Positions 35,290 to 45,741 of a DNA stretch of 64,000 nt are shown here, piece by piece. This DNA is from Fallopia convolvulus (taxonomy: Eukaryota > Streptophyta > Magnoliopsida > Caryophyllales > Polygonaceae), in contig OZ024721.1 in NCBI GenBank assembly GCA_964016875.1, forward strand, positions 35,940,823 through 36,004,822, given 5' to 3'. Position numbers and translations under genes: made by a program. The notes beneath the pieces were generated by a model. It made no database searches. It saw only the letters and a program-made list of their open reading frames with translations, and was not told the origin of the DNA. Numbering within the stretch: position 1 is the stretch's first letter; the number at the start of each line of letters is the position of its first letter.

Positions 35290-37270
35290 TGTAACATCCC
35301 CGACCAAAGTGCATACGTCATTTTGCATTCATAGCATATTAATAGCATATGCATAGCATATTGGAATGATATATAGTGAGTTTTTAAAGGTAATATTTAT
35401 TTTCTAATTAAGTTTATTATAGTTTAAAAAAAAAGTTTTTAAGTAAAAGTTAATTATTAATTATTTCAGGGTAAAGTTTGTAGTAAAGGAAATTTGAGGG
35501 TGAAAAACGAAATTATCCAAAAGTCTAGCCGAAATTTCATAGATTTCAACTCTGCTTTCGTATTCAAATTCAATTTGTCTTAACATTGGAACTTGAATTT
35601 TTGTCTTATATATATTTGCTTTATATTGTCTCCATGTCATCCGTTCTTTCATTTGGTGTACGAGAGCAAAACGAAAAAAATACAGAGAGAGTTAGAGAAG
35701 AGGAGGAAAAATTTGTAAGGTCTGGTTGTTTTGATCTTGGTTTTGGTACAAGATTTCTTCTATCGGGTTTTAATCATGACGTACAAGCGGTATTTGGTAA
35801 GTTTTTAATTAGTTAATGGTTTATCTGGATTTTTCCTAATTTTTCCAGATCTAGATCTATTGTTGATTTTGATTTGAAAATCAATCGGTTTATAGTTTTC
35901 AGAGGATGTTTTCGATATCGGATTTATATTCGGTAAAAGATTTCAGAGTAATTTTAGGCTATTGCCTTGTAAGGATATTATGAGGGCTTTTGATCAAGTT
36001 TTTCATACAGGTTTGAACTAGAAAAATGTTCTTCTATATATATAGTTTATTATTGTGAAGTTTCAAAGAATTTGGAATTATGCACAAGAAGTTACAATGC
36101 ATACTGACATTTCATTGCATTTGGGGTTAGAGTTTATAAGAGTAAATAGCCTAATTTGTATTGGGTTATATAGGAGCACGAGTAATAGATCGCGGTCAAA
36201 GAGAAAGGGGAGAAATATAGTATCTGCCTTAAACAGGTGAGTATATACCGGAGATTCAACCATATGTGTTATATGTGAAATATGAATACATGGATATATG
36301 TGAGTATATATCGGAGATTCAACCATATGTGTTATATGTGAAATATGAATACATGGATATATGTGAGTATATACCGGAGATTCAACCATATGTGTTATAT
36401 GTGAAATATGAATACATGGATATATGTGAGTATAGACCGGAGATTCAACCCTATGTGCTATATGTGAAATATGAATATATGGATATATGTGTTATATGGA
36501 TATGTATGATAGCTCGGAAAATTCCAGAGTTGTTTGCACAGAAAGTTTGTTAACAGATGGCATATGATATATGAATACATGATGCATTTGATTGCATAGC
36601 ATATTGACATGAGATTAAAAGGACCTGTGACTGTCTTGCCCTGAATTTGTATACAGGACCTACGGGTCATACAGGATCTTCGGATCATACAGGACCTACG
36701 GGTCATAATTCTTACAGGGACCATAAGAGTCCATATACAGTAAACCCGGGGCAGATTCAGGCTTGAACAGTTCACAAAATAAAGAATCGGAAACATCAGC
36801 ATTTGCATTTGCATAGTAAATTCATATATGATATATATATAATATGTAGTATGAATATGTATATTGACTAAATGTTTGGCTTTGTGTGAAATAATTGATG
36901 ATGGTTTATATTCACTGAGTATGCGACTCACATAAATCGCAAACCAATTTTTCAGGTTCAGCTAGTTCTTTCTAAAGTGTGTCTCTTTTAGAGGTCACAT
37001 TCATACAGGTCGGCCGGCTGAAGCTCAATGCAACCTTCTCCTCCTCATTTTGCATCTTAGATATATGGGTTGTAAATAGAAGTTAGAGTGACTAATGTTT
37101 TAGTAGGACTAGTAACAACATAGAAATGTGTGTGTGTGTGTGTGTGCAACCCTTTATGGTTGTTGTTTTCTGCTTTGTGCTTCCATGGATAGTTCTTATA
37201 TGTGAATTATCTGTTTATATAAGAAATAAGTTATTACTAAGCATACGTCATAGGGTATAAGGGTGTCACA
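35290..37270 (+). repeat. 5' LTR of the Gypsy element (1981 bp)
   Basis: Starts TGTAACATCC and ends GGTGTCACA. It contains about four copies of a 63-bp tandem unit at about 36238-36500, short repeats on TACAGGACCTACGGGTCA at about 36655-36705, and a (TG)n run near 37128. The 63-bp unit reads through as a 21-codon peptide repeat, which is not a gene. Confidence 0.92.
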
Positions 37271-37273
37271 GTT

Positions 37274-37295
37274 AGTTTGGTATCAGAGCAGGGAT
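37274..37295 (+). promoter_or_regulatory. Primer binding site (initiator tRNA-Met type)
   Basis: TGGTATCAGAGCAGGG, starting about 7 bp after the 5' LTR end, matches the 3' end of plant initiator tRNA-Met, the usual primer for Ty3/Gypsy chromoviruses. Confidence 0.85.
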
Positions 37296-37559
37296 ATGAT
37301 TCTTTAAGGGCATGCATTCATAAGCATATGTAATTGACATTAGAATTGCATTCATGAGCATGATGCATAAAGGAGAGAAGGTTCAGCCGTGCCAGTCAGT
37401 CTATAAGAGCATCTCATAGAGCATTACATGAACATACATCTCATACACATGAACCATTTGAAGAGATAGTACAGAGGAAATGGTAAAGGTATGTACAGTA
37501 TATCAGAATTGTCTAATACAAGTGGATAGAGTAGAGTTATCAACTGATTTGATCTTGGT

Positions 37560-39171
37560 ATGAGTTTGATGTTATATTGGGTATGGATTGGCTGTTATGA
37601 CACCATGCTAAAGTGGATTGTTATACCAAAGAAGCTAGTAGTGATAGACTCGCATGGGAAATCTAGAGTGGTTTTCTATGGTGATAGACAGATGGTTCCC
37701 GCTTGCTTAATATCTATAACAACAGCTTTCTGCATGATCAGAGAGAGATGTGAGACATATCTGACCCATATTATAGACAATACAGTTGAATGTGATGAGT
37801 TTGGAGATGTTCTAATTATTAAAGATTTTATTGATGTGTTTCCAAAGAACCTTCCAAGATTGCTACTTGATAAAGAGATAGAGTTTACTACAGAATTAAT
37901 GCAAGGTACTGCACCGATTTCTATTCTTCCATATTGGATGGCTCTTCTAGAGTTACATGAACTGAAGAAACAGTTGGACAAAGTATTCATTAGTTCTAGT
38001 GTATCTCATGGCTTTGCATGATTACAGAAAGTTGAATCAGGTGACAGTGAAGAACAAGTATCCATTTCCAAGAATAGATGATTTATTTGATCAACTTCAG
38101 TGTGCAGAGGTATTTTCGAAGATAGACATCCGATCAGGATATCATCAGGTAAGGATAGCTAAAGATGACATTATCAAGACAACATTCAGAACTCGATATT
38201 GGCATTATGAGTTTCTGGTAATTCTATTTGGTTTGACTAATGCACCAATAGAATATATGGCTTTGATGAACAAGGTATTTCAATCTTTTCTAGACAGATT
38301 TGTGATCATTTGTATTGATGATATATTGGTGTATTCACGAAGTACAGAGGAGCATGCTAATCATTTGCGTACTGTGCTACAAGTCTTGAGGGAAAAACAG
38401 TTGTTTGCTAAACTGAGAAAGTGTGAATTCTGGTTGGATCATATGTAATTTTTAGGACATATAGTATATGGAAGAGGTATTATGGATTGATTCTAAAAAG
38501 TTTGAAGCAGTGGTAAACTGGAAAGCATCAATTACAGTTACAGAAGTTCGTATCTTTCTTAGTATGGTTGGATACTACAAACTATTAGTGGAAGGATTCT
38601 CTATTATAGCTGCACCACTTACTAAATTGCTATGAAAGAATGCTTCATTCCATTGGTATTCTGCGTGCAAACGAGTCTTTAATGAGTTAAAACACCGACA
38701 GACTACAACAACAATACTGAGAATTCTTACAGGTACAAGAGGATTTGGTATTTACAGTAATGTTTCATATCAGGGTCTTGGTTGTGTCTTTATGCTGGAT
38801 GGAAAGTAATTGCTTATGCATCACGACAGTTGCGATCACATGAAGTTTCTTATCTTGTACATGATTTAGAGCTGACAGCAGTAGTATTTGCCCTAAAGAG
38901 TTGGCGACATTATCTATATGGGTAAACATTCTAAATCTTTACAAATCATAAGAGTTTGATGTATTTGATGAGCCAAAAGCAGTTGAACATGAGACAACGG
39001 CGCTGGATGGAGCTATTGAAAGATTATGATTGTACAATCGAGTATCATACAGAAAAGGCCAATCTTGTAGTAGATGCTTTGAATCAAAAGTCTAGTGATA
39101 TGATAGAAAATATGCACATGACTTCAGTGTTAGATTTGATTGCTTTGCGAGGTCTAAATGCTAGACTATAG
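37560..39171 (+). pseudogene. Gypsy pol remnant (protease tail, reverse transcriptase, RNase H)
   Basis: Pieces in order: a protease-RT linker with DVFPKNLPRLLLDKEIEF (about 37830), RT in two frames around 37999-38448 (YRKLNQVTVKNKYPFPRIDD, SKIDIRSGYHQVRI, catalytic IDDILVYS, LRKCEFWL), then RNase H fragments (GLGCVFMLDGK, IAYASRQLRSHE, RWMELLKDYDCTIEYH) to 39171. Stops occur at 38022, 38448 and in the RNase H region. After 39171 only scraps remain before a FEDKIL phrase close to the 3' LTR, which is the usual end of such polyproteins, so the integrase was deleted. Confidence 0.85.
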
Positions 39172-39655
39172 TTTGACACAGATGGAATATTGATTGTTAC
39201 TTTTGAGATTTGGCCAGTGCTGAGACAGAAAACTAAAGATGCACAAGTAAGAGATGGAAAGTTGGCAGAAATTATAGAACTTGTTTGACAAGGTAGAGAT
39301 ACGCCATTTATTATTCAGGATGACATATTGATGTTTGGCATACAGATTAGCAGTATCTTCAGAATTAGCTCAGATTCATGATATTTTACATTTTAGTATG
39401 TTGCTACAATATTGATCTGATCCATCACATGTGTTAAAAGATTCAGAAGTACAGCTTGCAGAGATTTAGAGCTATATAGAGGAATTGATCATGATAGCAG
39501 ATTTACAGAATCACACAGTTACAGAGATAGATTCTGAAAATAATTTAGAAGAATCATGGTATAGAGGAAACAACTTAGATAACAGAGGATAAGATGAGAA
39601 AGTCATATGAAGAGATATCGAATTTTGAGGACAAAATTCTTATAGAGGGGGAGAA

Positions 39656-41651
39656 TGTAACATCCCCGACCAAAGTGCATACGTCATTTTGCATTCATAG
39701 CATATTAATAGCATATGCATAGCATATTGGAATGATATATAGTGAGTTTTTAAAGATAATATTTATTTTCTAATTAAGTTTATTATAGTTTAAAAAAAAA
39801 GTTTTTAAGTAAAAGTTAATTATTAATTATTTCAGGGTAAAGTTTGTAGTAAAGGAAATTTGAGGGTGAAAAACGGAATTATCCAAAAGTCTACCCGAAA
39901 TTTCATAGATTTCAACTCTGCTTTCGTATTCAAATTCAATTTGTCTTAACATTGGAACTTGAATTTTTGTCTTATATATATTTGCTTTATATTGTCTCCA
40001 TGTCATCCGTTCTTTCATTTGGTGTACGAGAGCAAAACGAAAAAAATACAGAGAGAGTTAGAGAAGAGGAGGAAAAATTTGTAAGGTCTGGTTGTTTTGA
40101 TCTTGGTTTTGGTACAAGATTTCTTCTATCGGGTTTTAATCATGACGTACAAGCGGTATTTGGTAAGTTTTTAATTAGTTAATGGTTTATCTGAAATTTT
40201 CCTAACTTTTCCAGATCTAGATCTACTGTTGATTTTGATTTGAAAATCAGTCGGTTTATAGTTTTCAGAGGATGTTTTCGATATCGGATTTATATTCGGT
40301 AAAAGATTTCAGAGTAATTTTAGGCTATTGCCTTGTAAGGATATTATGAGGGCTTTTGATCAAGTTTTTCATAAAGGTTTGAACTAGAAAAATGTTCTTC
40401 TATATATATAGTTTATTATTGTGAAGTTTCAAAGAATTTGGAATTATGCACAAGAAGTTACAATGCATACTGACATTTCATTGCATTTGGGGTTAGAGTT
40501 TATAAGAGTAAATAGCCTAATTTGTATTGGGTTATATAGGAGCACGAGTAATAGATCGCGGTCAAAGAGAAAGGGGAGAAATATAGTATCTGCCTTAAAC
40601 AGGTGAGTATATACCGGAGATTCAACCATATGTGTTATATGTGAAATATGAATACATGGATATATGTGAGTATATACCGGAGATTCAACCATATGTGTTA
40701 TATGTGAAATATGAATACATGGATATATGTGAGTATATACCGGAGATTCAACCATATGTGTTATATGTGAAATATGAATACATGGATATATGTGAGTATA
40801 GACCGAAGATTCAACCCTATGTGCTATATGTGAAATATGAATATATGGATATATGTGTTATATGGATATGTATGATAGCTCTGAAAATTCCAGAGTTGTT
40901 TGCACAGAAAGTTTGTTAACAGATGGCATATGATATATGAATACATGATGCATTTGATTGCATAGCATATTGCAATGAGATTAAAAGGACCTGTGACTGT
41001 CTTGCCCTGAATTTGTATACAGGACCTACGGGTCATACAGGATCTTCGGATCATACAGGATCTACGGATCATACAGGACCTACGGGTCATAATTCTTACA
41101 GGGATCATAAGAGTCCATATACAGTAAACCCGGGGCAGATTCAGGCTTGAACAGTTCACAAAATAAAGAATCGAAAACATCAGCATTTGCATTTGCATAG
41201 TAAATTCATATATGATATATATATATAATATGTAGTATGAATGTGTATATTGACTAAATGTTTGGCTTTGTGTGAAATAATTGATGATGGTTTATATTCA
41301 CTGAGTATGCGACTCACTATCGCAAACCAATTTTTCAGGTTCAACTAGTTCTTTCTAAAGTGTGTCTCTTTTAGAGGTCACATTCATACAGGTCGGTCGG
41401 CTGAAGCTCAATGCAACCTTCTCCTCCTCATTTTGCATCTTAGATATATGGGTTGTAAATAGAAGTTAGAGTGACTAATGTTTTAGTAGGACTAGTAACA
41501 ACATAGAAATGTGTGTGTGTGTGTGTGCAACCCTTTATGGTTGTTGTTTTCTGCTTTGTGCTTCCATGGATAGTTCTTATATGTGAATTATCTGTTTATA
41601 TAAGAAATAAGTTATTACTAAGCATACGTCATAGGGTATAAGGGTGTCACA
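39656..41651 (+). repeat. 3' LTR of the Gypsy element (1996 bp)
   Basis: Nearly identical to 35290-37270. Visible differences include one extra TACAGGATCTACGGATCA-type unit near 41055-41075, a shorter (TG)n run and scattered base changes. The same 63-bp tandem array occurs at about 40604-40866. Confidence 0.92.
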
Positions 41652-43340
41652 CTTTTAAAGTGCCTTCCCGTTCTACTATAACTTGTGATGCTTATGCTAT
41701 GTATTTAGAAGAACGAGTTAAGTTAAAAGGGTTTTTAGAAAAGAATTGCCAAAGGATTAGTTTGACCATTGATACATGGACTTCCATTCAGAAGGTGAAT
41801 TATATGCCTTTGACTGCTCATTTTGTTGATAACAACTGGACTTTACAAAAGAGAATGTTGAACTTTTGTGTAATTTGTGGTCATAGGGGCGAGGATATTG
41901 CTAGAGATGTGGAAGATTATCTAAGGTCTTGGGACTTATGTGGTGAGGTTTTTAGTTTGACCATAGATAATGTGAATTCTAATGATTCTGCTTGTCTGAA
42001 GTTGAGTGATATGTTAGTACGGAATGGTGGCTGCATTGATAAGGGGAATAATTTGCATATGAGATGTGTTGCTCACATTGCCAACCGTATTGTCAAGGAC
42101 GGTTTAAATGCATATCTTCCATGCGTAGATAAAGTCCGACTTCTGGTCAAGTATGTTAGGAGCTCTCCGGGTAGATTAAAGAGCCTCAAAGAAGAAGCTA
42201 AGAAGTTGAATATTGCTTGCAACAATGCATTAGTTTCTGATGTTCCTACTAGATGGAATTAAACATACTTGATGTTGGATATTGCTTTGAGATACAAGAA
42301 AGTGTTTCCTCGACTACTTTATATGCCAATAGATGATGATGTTCGCTTGTTAGGAGACGTTTCAGATGAGGAGTGGGCAACCGTTGAGGTGATTGTGAAG
42401 TTCTTGAAACAGTTTTATGGCTTCACAAACAAGATATCTGGCTCTTCTTCTGTGACAGTGAGCAATGTTTATTCATACATTGACCAAGTTATGAAGTCGT
42501 TGAATCTTGCGGTGGAAAGTGGTGATCCGATTTGTAAATCTATGGCTGTCCAAATGAAGAAAAAATGTGACAAATATTGGTTAGATGTTGAAAAGATGAA
42601 TTTGTTCATATTTGTTGGCATGATTCTTGATCCAAGGCACAAGTTTGATGGATTAAAATGTGCACTTAAGAAATTATATGGTGAAGAGAAATGAATGGAG
42701 TATGCCACAATGTTGAAGGAATCCTCAAGGAGGATATTTAATGAGTACAGAGAATTGTATGCTCCTAAACCAAGTACTAATTTTGCTGGTGAAAGTGTTA
42801 GGAGTGGATTGGAAGCTACTAGAGCAGGAACTGGCGGTGGAGATTGTAATGATTTTGTGGATGAGATAGAATCCGAGGCGTTGCTCATTGGTGAATCTAG
42901 TGGCCCCAGCTATTCCAATGAATTTGATCGGTTCTTTCATGAGTTGATTGATCGAGAACATGATGCTTTGACATGGTGGAGATTAACTGGACATAGATTT
43001 CCAATTCTTGCTAGGATGGCTTGTGATGTGTTAGCCATGCCAGTCACAACGGTTCCATCTGAGTCTGCCTTCAACACAGGGGGGCGCACAATATCTCCAT
43101 ACCAAAGCTCATTATCTACCAAGTCAATCTACTCATTCTCTTGTATCTTTCAAATTCTTTTACATTTGAATTATGTTTAAATTTCTTATGTGATTAGATG
43201 GTTGAAGCTCTTATTTGCACACAAGATTGGATTCATGCAAATGTAAAGGCCCGTCTTTGTAGTGTCGAAGAAGCTCAATCTATCTTTAAAGAGCTTGAAG
43301 TGTATCATGAAAGTGAGAAGATTACAGAAGGTTTGATACT
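41652..43340 (+). pseudogene. hAT transposase, C-terminal part (catalytic and dimerisation domains)
   Basis: Directly after the target duplication the transposase continues: KVPSRSTITCDAYAMYLEE, then the hAT catalytic landmarks LTIDTWTS, SLTIDNVNSND, MRCVAHIANRIV and DVPTRWN (stop at 42260), then YKKVFPRLLY..., a second stop at 42692, and the C-terminal dimerisation domain (ALTWWRLTGHRFPILARMA, TTVPSESAFNTGGRTISP), ending VEALICTQDWIHA. A small intron probably lies between about 43120 and 43198. Only a few stops are present here, fewer than in the N-terminal half, yet the product cannot be complete. Confidence 0.88.
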
Positions 43341-44119
43341 AATCTCATTTCTGGCCTTATGTTGCATTTTTTTATTCTGATTTCTACAATTCTGCTGCAT
43401 ATTGATATTACAGAGTACACATTTGATTTCTGGATTTCTGCTGCATATTACAGATTATGAATCTGAATTTTTTATTTCTGCTACATCTTACAGATTACAA
43501 ATCCGATTTCTGGCTTTCTGATGCATATTATATATTACAAATCTAATTTCTGTCTTTTTGTTGCATTTTTGAATTTGATTTCTACTGCAATCTGTATTCC
43601 AGATTTTGTAATGTGTTGAATCCAAAATCTGTAATGTTTTAAAATCTGATGTGATCTGCAGGGAAATTACAATCTGCATTCTGCAATCTATGTAATTTGC
43701 AATATGTAATTTTTTTATTTTTATAATCTGATTTTTGTGTTCTACATGTAGACGAAGTTTAATAATCTTTTGAAGACTTGAAGTCATGGACATGATCAAT
43801 TGGTGATTGCTTGATTGGAGAAGAAAGGATTGGAGTGGATTACTATTTTGTATTTTGGTCTGTCTTTTAGACTAGTTTCAATGTTTGATACTTTGATTAT
43901 TATGTGGTTTGAATTTGATTGTGGCTAAGTGGCTTACAACTATTATGTTTGTTTTGTATTTTGGCCTTTTGGACTAGTTTTATCTTTTTTGTGGTTTTTT
44001 TAGTCTTGGTTGCTTCGATGATAATTGATAAGTTCAAACAGAATAGTAGATATGTTGAATGGTTCGGTTTAGTTTGGAATTTGGATTATACGGTTCGGTT
44101 TTGCAAATTACTTCGGTTT

Positions 44120-45517
44120 CACTACTATAAAAGTAGTCTTTTATCTCTTGATATAATATCATGGGTGCTATAAACTAGGGATAAAAAATTAGAAAAAAAT
44201 ATTTTAACTTTTTTTGGCCAATAAATTCAAATATCTCGGTTAGATTTTAACACACCGAGGATAAATGATAGTATAGTACTTAATGGGTCGAAATCAAATA
44301 TCCCGGGCGGTGATAAAAAATAATACGCTAGGGATAAAAAATATATTAAATATCCCGGATATATCAAATCAGGGATACATGGTCTGTAAAGTAAAAAAAA
44401 GAGGCGCGAGTGAGCGCGACACAATCAAAATTGAGCGCTCAGTAAAAAAACCTAAGTTAGAAACCAACAAAACCCTCGTCAAAAATCACTCTGAGAATTC
44501 GATCTTGGAAATAAGTTCGGAGAAAATCAGCTTCTCCCTCATCAATTCGGAGTTCCCTCATCAATCTTTGACTCCCTCATCATCAATCCGAGGTGGATGC
44601 GCCGGTGGGAGTGGTGACGCAGATCTGAGACGAGAGTGGCAACCAACGCGGTGTTTGGGCAACGATGAGGCTCAGAGATGAGAGTGGCAACGCGGTGTTT
44701 GGGCTGCGTCACGGGTCTGCTTTTCCGGTGGTCCGGTGTGGGAGCGGCTTCTGAGTTCGTTGAGTGTTTATCCAAGTTCAGAGAAAACAAGATAGGGGTG
44801 GGTGTTTGAAGCACCTTCGAAGGAACTCAATCAGGAGACCCGAGCTATTCGATCGGTTTTGAAAGGTAAGACTACATCCCCAAATCTTGGACTTCTTGTG
44901 TTTGAACGTTGAATTGTATAGCTGAATTGAAAATTGGAGGAATACTTTGATGTGTGGAATGGTTGATGCACAAAAGAGAAAGTGTCTATGGGAAGCTTTA
45001 ATGTTAAAATTGCGTATTAAACAGTAACAAGGGTATGAAAGTTTTCATCTATTTTGTGAACCAGTAGAAATTGCGTGTTAAACAATTAAAATTGGATTCG
45101 AATTGGTGGTGATAAGAGTGATTTGAATTGCCAGTTGCTTTCCCGTAAAAAGCATTGAGATCCTTTCAGCTGAAAAGGTTAGTTTAGGAATCATTACGTT
45201 CACTAAACCGAGCACGATGGACCATTTGTCCTGATCCTGCATCAGTGTTCTAATGTGGTGTAATTTAGTATTTTTTATTTCCTTTCTGTTGCTTATTTCT
45301 ATTAGTGATCATTGATTCATGGTGTGACTTTTGATGTGGTCAGACAGATGAGACTGTATTTAGCTTCATTCTCAAAATCCTAGTTTGAGAATAAAAGAAC
45401 TATTGACTGATAACTAAGTTGATTATCCTATTCATTCAATGAGTAATTCTTCTATTGACTGTATTTAGGATGTATTTCAAAAAACGCCAGGGATAAAATA
45501 CCGTTTGTGTAGTAGTG
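44120..45517. mobile_element. CACTA-like non-autonomous element within the hAT 3' region
   Basis: Starts CACTACTATAAAAG and ends ...TGTGTAGTAGTG, so both ends are CACTACTA in inverted orientation. TTT flanks both sides (44117-44119 and 45518-45520), the 3-bp target of CACTA elements. Subterminal AGGGATAAAA words recur near both ends. No transposase is present. The centre (about 44400-45000) is GC-richer than the ends and contains a GT donor-like site near 44867, looking like a captured piece of a host gene's first exon and intron. The surrounding sequence reads on smoothly once it is removed. Confidence 0.7.
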
Positions 45518-45741
45518 TTTGGATCGGTTTTATAATCAGATCAGTCTCAAATTGGATCATCAAAAACCCTACTTTGCATGTTTTGGTTTGTTTGGACTCA
45601 ACCTGATCCGAACTGATGTAAACCGAAACCGAAACGAACCAAACAAAGGTACTTCGGTTCGGTTTTCGATTCTCCAAATTCCAGATTTCGGTTTTCTGTT
45701 CGGTTCGGTTTTCCTCGGTTCGGGACCGATGAACAGCCCTA

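Larger units (their letters stand above)
35290..41651 (+). mobile_element. Ty3/Gypsy LTR retrotransposon (non-autonomous) inside the hAT transposase gene
   Basis: A 6.36-kb element with two LTRs of about 2 kb (TGTAACATCC...GGGTGTCACA), a perfect 5-bp target duplication CTTTT (35285-35289 and 41652-41656), a primer binding site TGGTATCAGAGC just after the 5' LTR and a purine tract AGAGGGGGAGAA just before the 3' LTR. The internal part is only 2.4 kb. It lacks gag and a recognisable integrase but keeps a damaged reverse transcriptase and partial RNase H. The long LTRs and RT motifs fit the Del/Tekay chromovirus lineage. By eye the LTRs differ at only a few dozen positions. Confidence 0.92.
33176..45741 (+). 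mobile_element. hAT transposon inserted in the LINE and itself carrying two insertions
   Basis: Terminal inverted repeats: left TAGGGTTGTTCATCTGTTC (33176), right on the other strand TAGGGCTGTTCATCGGTCC (from 45741), 16 of 19 matching or better. Flanks aacacaat (33168-33175) and agcacaac (45742-45749) are an 8-bp target duplication with two changes. Both ends carry multiple GGTTCGGTT/AACCGAACC words. Without the Gypsy (35290-41651) and CACTA-like (44120-45517) insertions the element is about 4.8 kb. It encodes one BED-finger hAT transposase on the + strand, now broken. Confidence 0.85.

Noticed and set aside
36266..36553. ORF with 21-residue peptide repeats (and its copy at 40632-40919)
   Set aside because: Produced by the 63-bp tandem array in both LTRs; not conserved as protein.
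44283..44681. 132-aa ORF with Lys-rich sequence
   Set aside because: It crosses the AT-rich end and the GC-rich centre of the CACTA-like element and has no homology I recognise.
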